NCBI RefSeq assembly: GCF_027744825.2
Contig: NC_071340.1
Location: forward strand, 3,479,501-3,543,500
Length of the DNA stretch: 64,000 nucleotides
Direction of reading: 5' to 3'
Source of the DNA: Synchiropus splendidus
Lineage: Eukaryota; Chordata; Actinopteri; Syngnathiformes; Callionymidae
Part shown: in pieces, positions 18,601 through 29,025 of the stretch
Layout: each line of letters opens with the position of its first letter
How positions within the stretch are numbered: the first letter of the stretch is position 1
Notes under the pieces: generated by a model
Told to the model about the DNA's origin: nothing
The model's database searches: none
What the model saw: the letters and a program-made list of their open reading frames with translations, nothing else
Position numbers and translations under genes: made by a program

Positions 18601-19871
18601 TCAGTTCCACTTTCTTCTTCAAATTTGGGTGTAGCAGATCCAACATGCACCTCAACTTCCTCCCCATCAACATTTCTGCAGGAGACAGTCCTGTTGTTGA
18701 CTATGAAGTTATCCGATAACTGAATAAAACTCTACTGTCGAAACAGGGTAGACCTCCAACCACTTTGAATGTGCATCAATCACCACCAAGAACATCTTTC
18801 CCATGAACGGCCCAGCATAATCAACATAAAGTCGTCGTCACCGTTGGTCAGGTCACTCCCACGGGTGTAGCGGTGCACAGGCCGAAGCGTTCTGGTGTTC
18901 CTGACAAGTGGAACACGATTTGACCGAACTTTCAATATCACTGTCTATATTAGGCCACCACATATAGCTACGAGCCAAACCCTTCATTTAACTCATTTCA
19001 GGGTGCAATTGATGCTGCTTCCACGTAAGACCACATCCTTTTTCCCGAATCACCACACGGCACACCCACAGTACACACCCATCTTGTACACTCAGCTCCT
19101 GTTGCTTCATAGTGTATGGACTGAAAGCAACATCCAGGTTACAGGGCCACCCTCTGAGTATGTATTTATTCTCTCGGGCGAGTACGGGGTCTTTACTGGT
19201 CCACCTACAAAGCTCTTCCGAGTTGACCACTGAACTCTGATCCTGCTCTACCAATAATACCTGGTCTTCTGAGTCTGGATGCCCAAGTTTCTCTGGAAGT
19301 GGAAGTCTACTGAGAGCATCTGCGTTTGCATTGTCCTGTCCACGTCGGTACACCATGGCATATTCATATGCTCTTAACAGAATAGCCCATCTCATGATCC
19401 TCTGAGAACTCATGCGTCACACACACTCACAGCAGCAGAAAAAAAGTATTCTCAGTTGGATAAAGAGGGCTTAGCAGTTATTTTTGGGGTGCAGTACTTT
19501 CACAAATATTTGTGTGGACTTAAATTTGTGATTTGTACACAGACCATAAGCCCTTATTCAGTCTGTTTCATGAAGGAAAAGCTGTGCCTCCCATGAGTTT
19601 TCTGCTCCCCCTTCCAGTCTGTGTGCCAAGACTGCCCCCACCCCATAAGGTGAGGTATCACATGACAGTACCAGTTGTTTTTGTTCATCGTAATGAACCA
19701 ACACTTGACTGCTTTGTAGTAACTTCTTTGCCTGCTTAAAAGCCTCTTCTTGCTCAACCGCCCACCTCCATTTCTCATCTTTCCTCAGTAACTTGTGTAA
19801 TGGAGCCGGCACAGAAGACAAGTTCGGCAAGAATTTGTTATAAAAGTTTAGCAAACCTAGAAAAGCTTTAA
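18600..19871 (-). mobile_element. Decayed gypsy (Ty3) retrotransposon, integrase to RNase H part
   Basis: Read on the minus strand, 19,871-19,610 gives the end of reverse transcriptase and the start of RNase H ([10 protein letters not shown], then [14 protein letters not shown]). 19,413-19,000 gives the RNase H tail (A-N-A-D-A-L-S-R-L) and 18,960-18,650 gives integrase remnants. Between them, 19,430-19,600 reads RNase H on the plus strand (T-D-H-K-P-L-F), so this part has been inverted. Stops and frameshifts are frequent. Confidence 0.85.
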
Positions 19872-20955
19872 CCCTCGTATTATGCTTAGGGTCAATTTGA
19901 CCCATATCCGTTTTTGTGTTCATAAAAGTAGTGGTTATCCTGACTTTTTCTTCATGAAATTTTGTGACTTTTCCTCATTAAGGGTCATGAACAGATGTGT
20001 AAAATCTGGACAATTTGATGTCAAGTGAAGTGTCTGTACAGAGTTGGTACACAAAGATGATGTTGCAGGTCATTTTGACCCGGATTCTTTAATGTGGGTA
20101 AGTGGCTGTTCAGACCCAAAATAAACATGTCTCTCTGATATACCTATTTAGACTGCCCAGCTATGTGTATTTTGATTGATTTGATTGTCTGAATAGCCAT
20201 TCAGACCCAGCTGTGTGTAGAGGGGAAACTTTCTCTCCCTTGTTCTTGTCAGTGTTCTCATGTAGTCTCTTTGACAAACACACCAAAAATGAGCTCCAGA
20301 AGGTTTACAGTACATGCCTAACAAGCCCGCCAAGTATGGCATCAAAATATGGGTGGCCTGTGAAGCAAAATCTAGCTATGCCGGGAATATGCACGTATAC
20401 AGTGGAAAGCTACCTGGAGGAGCAGCCGAGAAGAATCAGGGGATGCGTGTGGTGCTGGAGATGAATAAAGGGCTGCAATGTCATAAAATCACGTGACGTC
20501 ACATTTACATTTACATCCTATCGCCTTGGAGATGAACTGCAGAATAGAAAGCTGAACAGCGGGAACAGTCAGAAAAAATAAGCCAGAACTTCCCAAGGAA
20601 ATTCTGAAGGTGCAGGGCAGACCTCTGCATTGCTCAATATTTGCTCAAACGGAACCGACGTCGGCTTTTCCTGGAAGAACTTGGCAAAGCACTTGTCACT
20701 CCCAAGCTGCAGAGTCGAGCCAGGCCACCTCGATGCCCAGCAACTGCCGTCATTGAAAAGGTCAAGCTCACATCACCCAACCAATCTGCAATGGATGCAT
20801 TGGATACAATTGTGAAGAAACGGAAAAGATGCCAGATCTGACAGTAAAACAAGTACCTGTTTTGTGAAATGCAAGAATAACATCTGTTACATTCTGTCCA
20901 TTATGTGGAGAGCATTGAACAAGATGAACATTGAAAAATGGGGCAGATATGGTAC
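19868..20955 (+). mobile_element. Internally deleted piggyBac-like transposon
   Basis: It begins at TTAA (19,868-19,871), followed by CCCTCGTATTATG, the expected target and terminal sequence of piggyBac elements. A transposase middle fragment is seen at 20,314-20,496 (N-K-P-A-K-Y-G-I-K-I-W). A C-terminal fragment at 20,641-20,841 is followed by a Cys-containing tail. The element splits the gypsy remnant: the gypsy reading breaks at 19,871 and resumes near 20,956. The right terminal sequence with its second TTAA is not visible. Confidence 0.8.
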
Positions 20956-21525
20956 CAGAGCATCCTGGACTGCTTTGACCTTCGCTGACATTGGATGCAG
21001 GCCTGTCCTGTCCACTTGATTACTCAAGAATGTTACTTTGTTTTCCATGAACTGACGCTTGCTCCGTTTCAACCACAGCCCTTTATCCTCCAACCTCTGC
21101 AGCACTTCGTTGAGTGTTTGCAGATGCTGTCATCTCTTCCTCTCAATATAATGTCCTCTAAATACACTGCCACATTTGCCATACCTTGAAGTACATTCTC
21201 CATGGTGCGTTGGAAAATAGCAGGACTGGAGTTTACTCCAAAAGGCAGACGTGTATATGTAAAAAGACCTTTGTGAGTGCTGACACTCACAAACTTCCTT
21301 GATTCCTCCTCAAGGACTATTTGCTGATATGCATGGCTCATATTGAGTTTTGTGAACTTCTGTCCCCCTGCCAGGCTTGACATCATATCCTCCATTCTTG
21401 GAATCGGATGCTGTTCGGTCGTGGAGACTTTGAAGTTCCATTTCCACTTTTCTTTTAATGGCAAATGAAACCGACCTGGGTTTGTAAAATAAGGGTGTGA
21501 GAGAGTAGAAGCATACACCAAAATG
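20956..21525 (-). mobile_element. Decayed gypsy retrotransposon, reverse transcriptase part
   Basis: The minus-strand frame 21,521-21,069 carries reverse transcriptase motifs (L-N-M-S-H-A-Y-Q-Q, L-P-F-G-V-N-S-S-P, and a degraded Y-L-E-D-I catalytic box). It continues the remnant at 18,600-19,871. Its upstream end stops at the terminal repeat of copy 2, so either the Polinton inserted here or a later rearrangement joined them. Confidence 0.85.
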
Positions 21526-21805
21526 TCAAACCTGTATTGCTTTATGGTCCCCCGGAGGTAATAAAACCCCTCCCGGCCCTTTTTTATATAAAAAAAGAAA
21601 TTAAAATAACAACCCCTCCCCCTTTTTATATCAAAAAGTAATTAAAATAATACCCCTCTCCCTTTTTTATATCAAAAGGAAATTAAAATAGTAACCACCC
21701 CGCTTGTTTTATGACAGGAAGGGGAATAATTAACCCTATCCTACCTTGTTTTATAACTGGAAGGAAAATAACGAAGGGAGGGGTTTGGACAGCTGTATAA
21801 ATATC
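21525..21805 (-). repeat. Terminal inverted repeat, left edge of copy 2
   Basis: Reverse complement of the 15,038-15,290 repeat, with three or more of the 43-bp AT/G-rich sub-units. The outer edge meets gypsy sequence at about 21,525. Confidence 0.8.
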
Positions 21806-21816
21806 ACCCTGTGTGC

Positions 21817-21819
<3 letters not shown>

Positions 21820-21898
<79 letters not shown>

Positions 21899-22114
21899 GT
21901 CGGCTTTTCCTGGAAGAACTTGGCAAAGCACTTGTCACTACCAAGCTGCAGAGTCGAGCCAGGCCACCTCGATGCCCAGCAACTGCCATCATTGAAAAGG
22001 TCAAGCTCACATCACCCAACCAATCTGCAATGGATGCATTGGATACAGTTGTGAAGAAACGGAAAAGATGCCAGATCTGACAGTAAAACAAGTACCTGTT
22101 TTGTGAAATGCAAG

Positions 22115-22182
<68 letters not shown>
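21820..22182. repeat. (TA)n - piggyBac fragment - (TA)n
   Basis: Two (TA)n tracts (about 21,823-21,895 and 22,118-22,181) flank 21,896-22,117. That segment is nearly identical to the piggyBac C-terminal piece at about 20,660-20,876. This composite occupies the place where copy 1 has its 273-aa and 230-aa genes. Confidence 0.85.
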
Positions 22183-22185
<3 letters not shown>

Positions 22186-22332
22186 TTTTATGTGTATATA
22201 TGTATATATATTTAATATCTTTTTATATCTTATATCTTCGTATAGCATTACGTTCGAATGCTGACATAACCTGTTGAATAAAAAACATTAAGAAGCATAT
22301 TCGGATCTCAGCTCATTCATTTCTCGTTTAAC

Positions 22333-23951
22333 ATGTCGGTGAAACACATCATTAAAAGAGTTTATTACAATCCTCTTCACCCCGGGAGCTATGGAGGGGT
22401 GGATCGCCTTCGCCTCCCGGTAGGACATGCCCCGAACACCTCCCCAGGGAAGCGTCCAGGATCAGATGCCCGAGCCACCTCAACTGGTTCCTCTCGATGT
22501 GGAGGAGCAGCGGCTCCACCCCGAGCTCCTCCCGGATGACCGAACTCCTCACCCTATCTCTAAGGGTGCGCCCAGCCACCGGGCGGAGGAAACTCATTTC
22601 AGCCGGTTGTATCCGCGATCTCATCCTTTCGGTCATTACCCAAAGCTCGTGACCATAGGTGAGGGTGGGAACGTAGATCGATCGGTAAATCGAGAGCTTC
22701 CTCTTGCGACTCAGCTCCCTCTTCACCACGACGGTCCGATACAGCGACCGCATCACTGCTGCCGCTGCATCGACCCGTTTATCAATCTCACGCTCCCCTT
22801 TTGCCTCACTCGAGAACAAGACCCCGAGATACTTAAATTCCACCACTTGGGGCAAGAACTCTCCACCAACCCGGAGAAAGCAAACCACCTTATTCCGGTC
22901 GAGAACCATGGCCTCAGACTTGGAGGTGCTGATCCTCATCCCGGCCGCTTCACACTCGGCTGCAAACCCCCCCAGTGCATGCTGAAGGTCCCGGTCCGAT
23001 GAGGCCAGCAGAACAACATCGTCCGCAAATAGCAGAGATGAAATTCTGTGGTTCCCGAACCGGATCCCCTCCAACCCCTGGCTACGCCTAGAAATTCTGT
23101 CCATAAAAGTGATGAACAGAAGACATGCAGGCATTGGCTAGATATAACGACGATCAAAATTACTTGTTGACCGTTATCGATGTATTTTCAAAAAAGGCCT
23201 ATGTACGCGTTTTAAAAAGAAAGACTGCGATTGAGACAGTGAAGGCGTTCGAATCAGTGCTGGAGGAGAGCGAGACGCCTGCAAAGCTACAGACGGATGA
23301 CGGTAAATAATTTTTTTAAGAAGAGTTTCCGGGCTTTGATGGAAATTTTTCAACAGCGAGTGACGTTAAGGCCCCTGTGGTAAAGAGATTTAACCGCACT
23401 CTTAAAAATCTGATGTGGAGATATTTTACAGCTAAAAACATTACATTACACAAACGTTACATCGAGGTTTTACAGGATCTAGTAAAGAGTAATAATCACA
23501 GCTATCACAGTCGTATAAAAATGACACCGATGGAAGTAAGTAAATAAATTTTGCCTCCTGTCGAAATTTCTTTAGATTGGTGTTTGACAATCTTTACATT
23601 AGACCGTCAAAAGGTCGGCAGAAGCCAAATTTATGGAGGGCAATCATGTTAGGATATCAAAACTATGAGGTGTATTTGACAAAAAGTATTAGAGATATTT
23701 ACAATAACTGAATGTATTCATCGCAACCCGCCTGTGTATAAATTGAAAGATTTCGATGGCAAACCCATCCAGGGGTCATTTTATGATCAAGAATTACAAA
23801 AAGTACAACTCGTAAAGGATAACGTATTTCACGTTGAAAAGATTCTCAAGGAACGCGCCGTTAAAGGAGAGAGACAAGTCTTTGTCCAGTGGAAGAACTG
23901 GCCTGAAAAATTCAACAGCTGGGTAAAAGCTTCAGATGTAAAATATATATA
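22333..23951 (+). pseudogene. Chromodomain integrase, broken
   Basis: It starts with the same ATG and about 27 codons as the intact gene at 12,153-13,232. It is then interrupted by a LINE fragment (about 22,415-23,123), with loss of about 170 bp of integrase. The core resumes at 23,125 but meets a stop after D-D-G-K (23,308-23,310), followed by further indels. The chromodomain end (23,734-23,951) is well kept. It cannot encode a working integrase. Confidence 0.93.
22415..23123 (-). mobile_element. LINE (non-LTR retrotransposon) reverse transcriptase fragment
   Basis: The minus-strand frame 23,134-22,352 carries the reverse transcriptase box L-F-A-D-D-V-V-L-L-A and a downstream segment typical of fish LINEs (L-T-Y-G-H-E-L-W, then L-R-W-L-G-H-L). 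It is 5'-truncated and lies within the integrase gene of copy 2. The exact clade is not decided. Confidence 0.85.
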
Positions 23952-23986
23952 AGACGATCCTCCTTGACACCAGGCATCATATCATC

Positions 23987-24850
23987 ATGTAGGGCTCAAA
24001 GAATGGGGCTTCTATGTGACTTTACCATCAAACGCCAGTGCAAAAGTTTTTAAAGACAACTCAATTGGTACTTTCCGCATTTAGCACAACATATCGATTT
24101 AAACGGAAAATGGGAGGTTGCTTTGACGGAGATTACATACCCTCACACGTGGCATAATATTCCAGAGGATACGTCGTCATTTTACTGGAAACCAAACCAT
24201 AGAGGAGCTGACTCCAACACCAACACGGCTGCTCCGAGAGGATCAGATTCAGATGGTAACACGTCGCGGCTTCATAAAGATGAATTTCATAGAGCCATGG
24301 CGAGACTTTGGGCTCCGGATCCTGACGCCAGCGCCTCAGCTCAAGGAAAAAAGTCGGTTGGATATTACAGCTCACTTAATCAGATTACAACTGAGATGGA
24401 GCAAACTTTAAAAAAAAACCAATGAGAATATACGCTTCCTGTTTGACCGTGCACGGCAAAACATTGATCTTCAAGGAGACAGTCAGAACCTAGTGCTTTT
24501 TAACTCGCCTTTGGCTTACATGTTAGGTGTAGATCCTGCTAATTGCATCATTTATTGCGAGTTCAGAGCGCCCCATCCTGTTGATTTAAAAGTGGGGTTT
24601 TACCATCTCTACTGACGTTGTAAGACCGCAGCTTGTAGAGGATGCATATGCACCGCTTTTAAGAATGGTGGAAATCAAGGGTAGTTACTCAGATATAATC
24701 ACACAGCATTTTAACCCTGCTTACTATTTACCGGTTGCCAAGAACCATATTGAAAATATTCAGACACAAATTAAACCAGATCTTAACAAACCAGTCAGTT
24801 TTACATTTGGAAAGGTGGTGTTGACTCTACACTTTAGACCTGTTACTTGA
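23987..24850 (+). pseudogene. Putative penton gene, broken
   Basis: Homologue of 11,177-12,118. The start codon at 23,987 is followed directly by TAG. Single-base losses shift the frame near 24,080 and 24,415, and a stop interrupts it near 24,613. The last 60 codons (24,665-24,850) remain in frame. A segment before 24,360 corresponding to about 20 residues is deleted. Confidence 0.9.
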
Positions 24851-24952
24851 GAGGATATTATATAGCCCTTGCATCGACGTCTGGAAATTCATTGATCACC
24901 ACAACACCAAAGGGATAACCAGCCTTTGCAGACCAAGTCAAAAACAAACACA

Positions 24953-25390
24953 ATGGTTCATGCAGGCTTAAGAGACGACCCGCACAGAGTTGTACAATAT
25001 TATGAAAAACAGGTGGGCGGAGAGCTACCCGGTTTTGACGGTGCCCCGGTTATGTACGGACGAGGCATCGGTTCCCTCTTCTCAAAAATGTTTCGGTTTA
25101 TATCACCTTTGTTGAAAAGAGGTATCGCCATAGCGAAACCCCATCTCAAATCAGCAGTGGGTAACATAGCCACAGATATGTTCACCTGTACCATGAGAGG
25201 AATGAGCGATCAACAGAGACAGGAAGGGTCAGGAGGTATAGCTGTCTTATCACGAAGAACAAAGAGACGCCCTCCAGGACGACATGTAACACAGAGCTCT
25301 AATAAACGTACAAACAAAAAAAGAAAGAAGTCAGTTGACAGAAGCAAACGGGCCAAGAGGAAGTCCAGAGGGAGCTCTGATATACTTTAA
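24953..25390 (+). CDS. pVI-like minor capsid/core protein, intact in copy 2
   Basis: The 145-aa frame is uninterrupted and the same length as the copy 1 gene at 10,635-11,072, with few substitutions. The predicted protease site M-Y-G-R-G and the Lys/Arg-rich tail are kept. An upstream in-frame start at 24,926 exists, but copy 1 supports the ATG at 24,953. The gene is flanked on both sides by broken genes. Confidence 0.75.
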   Translation: MVHAGLRDDPHRVVQYYEKQVGGELPGFDGAPVMYGRGIGSLFSKMFRFISPLLKRGIAIAKPHLKSAVGNIATDMFTCTMRGMSDQQRQEGSGGIAVLSRRTKRRPPGRHVTQSSNKRTNKKRKKSVDRSKRAKRKSRGSSDIL

Positions 25391-25410
25391 AAAACCTTAT
25401 ATACAGTAAC

Positions 25411-26600
25411 ATGGCACTCCTACACCAGAAATCTGCTGAATGCACATTGGCAGAACTGGATTTATTCACGCCGCCGATGACACGGCTTTCCATCGAGGAC
25501 AAAATTTACACTGAAATTGCTCCAGTAGCCGCGATCAGCGATTGAGTTTTTTATACCAGGAGACGGCGAAAAGTATCTAGACCTAAACGACACCCTTCTA
25601 CTCGTGCGTGCAAGAATTACTAACGCCGATGGCACACCGCTGGCTAACGACGCAGCAGTCGGTCTCATCAATTATCCTCTAAACACAATCTTTGACCAGT
25701 GCGATGTGGTTCTGGGGGATCGGATGATTTCGCAGTCCAGTTCCACTCACCCGTACAGAGCTATGATCGAAACACTTCTCAACTTTTCAAGCTTTTCAGG
25801 GCTGAGTTCACGAGCAGGTCCAGAGAAGTACATCTTCTCAGTCCTCTGCACAGCGACATATTTTTCTGTGAGAGACTGTTATTAAACTCGGTCGATTTAA
25901 GAATTAAACTCACCAGGGCGAATGATGCCTTCTGCCTGACCGGACCTCGCAACTCCACCTTTCGTCTGAAAATCCTTGGCACCTCTCTGTTTGTGAAGAA
26001 AGTCACTGTTTCGCCAGCTGTGAGAATACGTCATGCAGCGGGTTTGTTAAAAGGAAATGCTCTCTACCCCCTCGCACGAGTCAACGTAAAAACATACTCC
26101 ATTCCAGAGAACTCGAGAATATGTACCCAGGAGAGTTTATTTCTGGGTTCAAGACCTAAATCCGTGGTTTTAGGGATGGTGCGTCATGAGGCATTTTCCG
26201 GTAGGAAAGATCTCTGCCCGTTCAACATGAATATCTAGCCCTCTGTCAGGACGGTCGACAGATCCCCGCTAAAGCTTTTCAACCTCAGTTTAACAACGGT
26301 ATGGCGGTCAAAGAGTTTTATAACATGATTCTAGCTACAGGAAGACATTTGAAGTATCTAAGCATTGACCGCGAAGGTTTTAACAGCGGATATTCGCTGT
26401 TTGCATTTAATCTCAATCCAGCCGATGACAACGACGCTCTCTCAGCTGTCTCAAAAGGGAATTTAAGACTGGAGATGAGATTCAGAGTTGCTTCACCAAA
26501 CACCCTAACACTGATTGTGTACGCTTGTTATGATTCCATTCTGGAGATTGATGCAAAAAGACAAGTGCTGGTGGACTATTATTATAAAAGTTATGGATAG
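25411..26600 (+). pseudogene. Major capsid protein gene, broken
   Basis: Homologue of 9,307-10,614. An 11-nt deletion shifts the frame at about 25,540. A deletion of about 100 nt at about 25,790 removes part of the first jelly-roll region, and further small indels occur near 26,230. The normal stop has also changed, so the last frame runs a few codons into the protease start. Confidence 0.92.
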
Positions 26601-27135
26601 TCTCCAGTTACAGAGGCTGCTGAGAGGTCTCATGGGCGACACATTTTACGGTGTGTGGCCGTCGGATAAGTTGCCTCAATTGACACAACCCCTCAGACTG
26701 CCTGCATATTTCATCGTCAACACACATCCGGCACATAAACCAGAAGTGCACTGGCTGGCTTTAACTCTCAAAGAAGACGGGAGAACAACTTTCTTTGACT
26801 CGTTTGGAATGGGGCCCTACTTTGCACATTACCCTGAAAATATTTTAAAGTTCCTCAAGAAACATTCAGAGGTCATCAAGTACAACAATGGTCAACTACA
26901 GCACCCTCTATCGTTTGTATGTGGTCATCATTGCGTCTTCTACCTCTGTCATCGTGCTAGAGGGCTGTCTATCGGAGAAGTATTAAGTCTATACAGTGAC
27001 GATAACTTAAAAAACGACCTCATGCTATACAACTTTGTGAAAGGACATCAACAATGTCTAAAAAGATGTGCACACTGTCCATGGAAACAACAAAACTGTT
27101 CTCTTCTGTATTTTAAAGACTATTGTAACGTGTGA
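26593..27135 (+). CDS. Adenain-like cysteine protease, intact in copy 2
   Basis: The 180-aa frame is fully open and matches the length of the copy 1 protease. The catalytic His (V-H-W-L-A-L), Asp (F-F-D-S-F-G) and Cys (Q-x3-S-x2-C-G) are all kept. The start ATG at 26,593 overlaps the extended capsid frame. A longer in-frame start at 26,515 comes from the broken capsid gene and is unlikely. AATAAA near 27,192 follows the stop. Confidence 0.88.
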   Translation: MDSLQLQRLLRGLMGDTFYGVWPSDKLPQLTQPLRLPAYFIVNTHPAHKPEVHWLALTLKEDGRTTFFDSFGMGPYFAHYPENILKFLKKHSEVIKYNNGQLQHPLSFVCGHHCVFYLCHRARGLSIGEVLSLYSDDNLKNDLMLYNFVKGHQQCLKRCAHCPWKQQNCSLLYFKDYCNV

Positions 27136-27241
27136 CTAATCTTATTGTGCGTGTGTGTATTTAAAAAAATCTGTAATCTCATAGTAATTCAATAAAACAT
27201 TTCTTTGATGAAAAGACAATAACTGTGTACAAGACAATTAT

Positions 27242-28011
27242 TCAGGAAACCCATCGAGGTGTTAGAGACAATTTCTTCCCTTTGGTCACTACACGCGTCA
27301 AGCGTCGTTGAGGTGTCACTTTAGGGTCCTTTGGGTCGGGAGACCAGCTCTCAGCTATACTTTTCTTTCGTAAGATAGAATTCGATTTAAGTCTCTGATA
27401 TTGAGCCCTCGATTCAGGATTGGACAGCAGTGTGAGAGGCATTTTAGCTTTAATAATGTGACGAGAAACTCGGACCATCCCTCAGGTAACGAAGAACTTG
27501 TTTTCTTATACGGTAGGGAAAGGTACTTGAATATATCGATCACATGAGAGCCTTTTACAGCACTTCCTTCATACATAAATTCACCATTCATATTCCAACC
27601 ACCACCGTCTTTGGATATCCTCTGGATAATGTATTCAGCATTTCTTCGAGCTTTTGACGGAAGGCTATTTAGAATATCCTTACCCAAGTCATCTGTTACA
27701 GTGGGTGTTTTTAGAACACTTTCGACACGACTGTCAGAGTCGTGGGGATGATCGCTGACTCCATCTCATTGTAAAGTCAGAGTTACTCTCCTTTGGTCTC
27801 TCTGATCCTCTTTAGTAAAGGTTAAATATCTCTGCAATCGAGCATTATACTTTTTTATCTTCTCATACGAGTTAGACTGAGAATCATTTAGAATGGTCCT
27901 CATCTTCTCATTCAATTCATCTTTGGCAGTTTCACGGATGTCGGTGGTTGGACGTCATAACTGGATAATTTGCTGAGGAAAGACGAGATACACTTTCTGG
28001 ACAGTCTTCAT
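27242..28011 (-). pseudogene. 254-aa Polinton protein gene, broken
   Basis: Homologue of 7,883-8,647. The ATG at 28,011 and the terminal residues are kept, but frameshifts near 27,690-27,770 and about 27,440 split the frame into pieces (27,355-27,687 and 27,242-27,478 are the longest). Confidence 0.9.
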
Positions 28012-28017
28012 CGTGTT

Positions 28018-28325
28018 TTACTTCTTTACAAGTCGTCCTATTGGAACAGCTGCCGATAGCAACGGCAACAGCTTTTTAAGAATCCTTCACGCTTCACGCA
28101 CACTTTTTTATTAGCCAAGAGTCTGATGTTTTTCTTCTGTTTTTTCAGTTTTTTGAACTGAGCCTGCGACAATGGTACAGTCCCCTTCAAAACATTCAGG
28201 GCGATCTCACCGAGAGCTTGAATAAAGTCCCGAGAACTATGCATCAAAATGTCTTTACGTTTCTTTGAAGGAGCATGCTATAGTTCCTTAAGTAAACCCG
28301 CGTTTCTTTTTATACGCACTGACAT
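28018..28325 (-). pseudogene. pX-like gene, broken
   Basis: Homologue of 7,535-7,876. Most of the basic N-terminal part survives (28,247-28,100). Deletions near 28,075-28,090 remove the GG processing site and shift the hydrophobic tail out of frame. A second indel lies near 28,275. Confidence 0.88.
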
Positions 28326-28328
28326 AAC

Positions 28329-29001
28329 TTAAGCAGACGTTTTTGGTATGGACACAGTGTGACGTTGATGAGGAAGTATCCCAGTCCTTAGTCTGTAGCG
28401 TTCTGGACATGAGGGTGTTAGATCAACAATTAAGTACCCGTGAGCGCCAGCTGTAACATCTTCAAAGATTTCTAGAAAGAAAGCTCTTTGAGACGGGTAA
28501 ACCTGTTGAGCAACAACTTTTATCTACATTTTATCGCGAGGATTCTTAAACAATACAAAGTAATTGATATTCAGACTAATAGTACGACTATATTTACCAC
28601 GATGAAATAAGTTTTGCGTAAGCATTATAACACTCATATTTTTATGATGGCTCTACTGTGTAAAAATGCCTCAGGGTTTTCAGAAGTTTCAAAAATAACA
28701 TTGTCAAGAATAATCAAATGTTTTCTATCAGAAGGAAATAGATCTTCATTTTCAAAAGATTCAGCTAAACCTTCAATGAATTTGATATTTTTATTCATCT
28801 TTTGCAATTCACTGTACAAAGGTTGAAAAGAAGTATAAATCCGTACAATATTTACATTGACATCATCCATTACATTTTTTTCAAGTCCACACAATTTTCA
28901 AGTATACATTTTACAAAATGGGTCTTTCCTGACCCTGATGGTCCCACCACTAGACATGAAAATGGTGTTTTCAAATGTGGATCGAAATTAATTTCTTCGA
29001 T
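28329..29001 (-). pseudogene. Packaging ATPase gene, broken
   Basis: Homologue of 6,863-7,531. The start codon has changed to ATC (29,001-28,999). The Walker A sequence is intact, but frameshifts occur near 28,890 and 28,640 and near the C-terminus. Confidence 0.9.
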
Positions 29002-29025
29002 AATGACCCCTCATCCACCCAAAAC

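Noticed and set aside
22427..23002. Plus-strand 191-codon frame
   Set aside because: It is the antisense of the LINE reverse transcriptase fragment.
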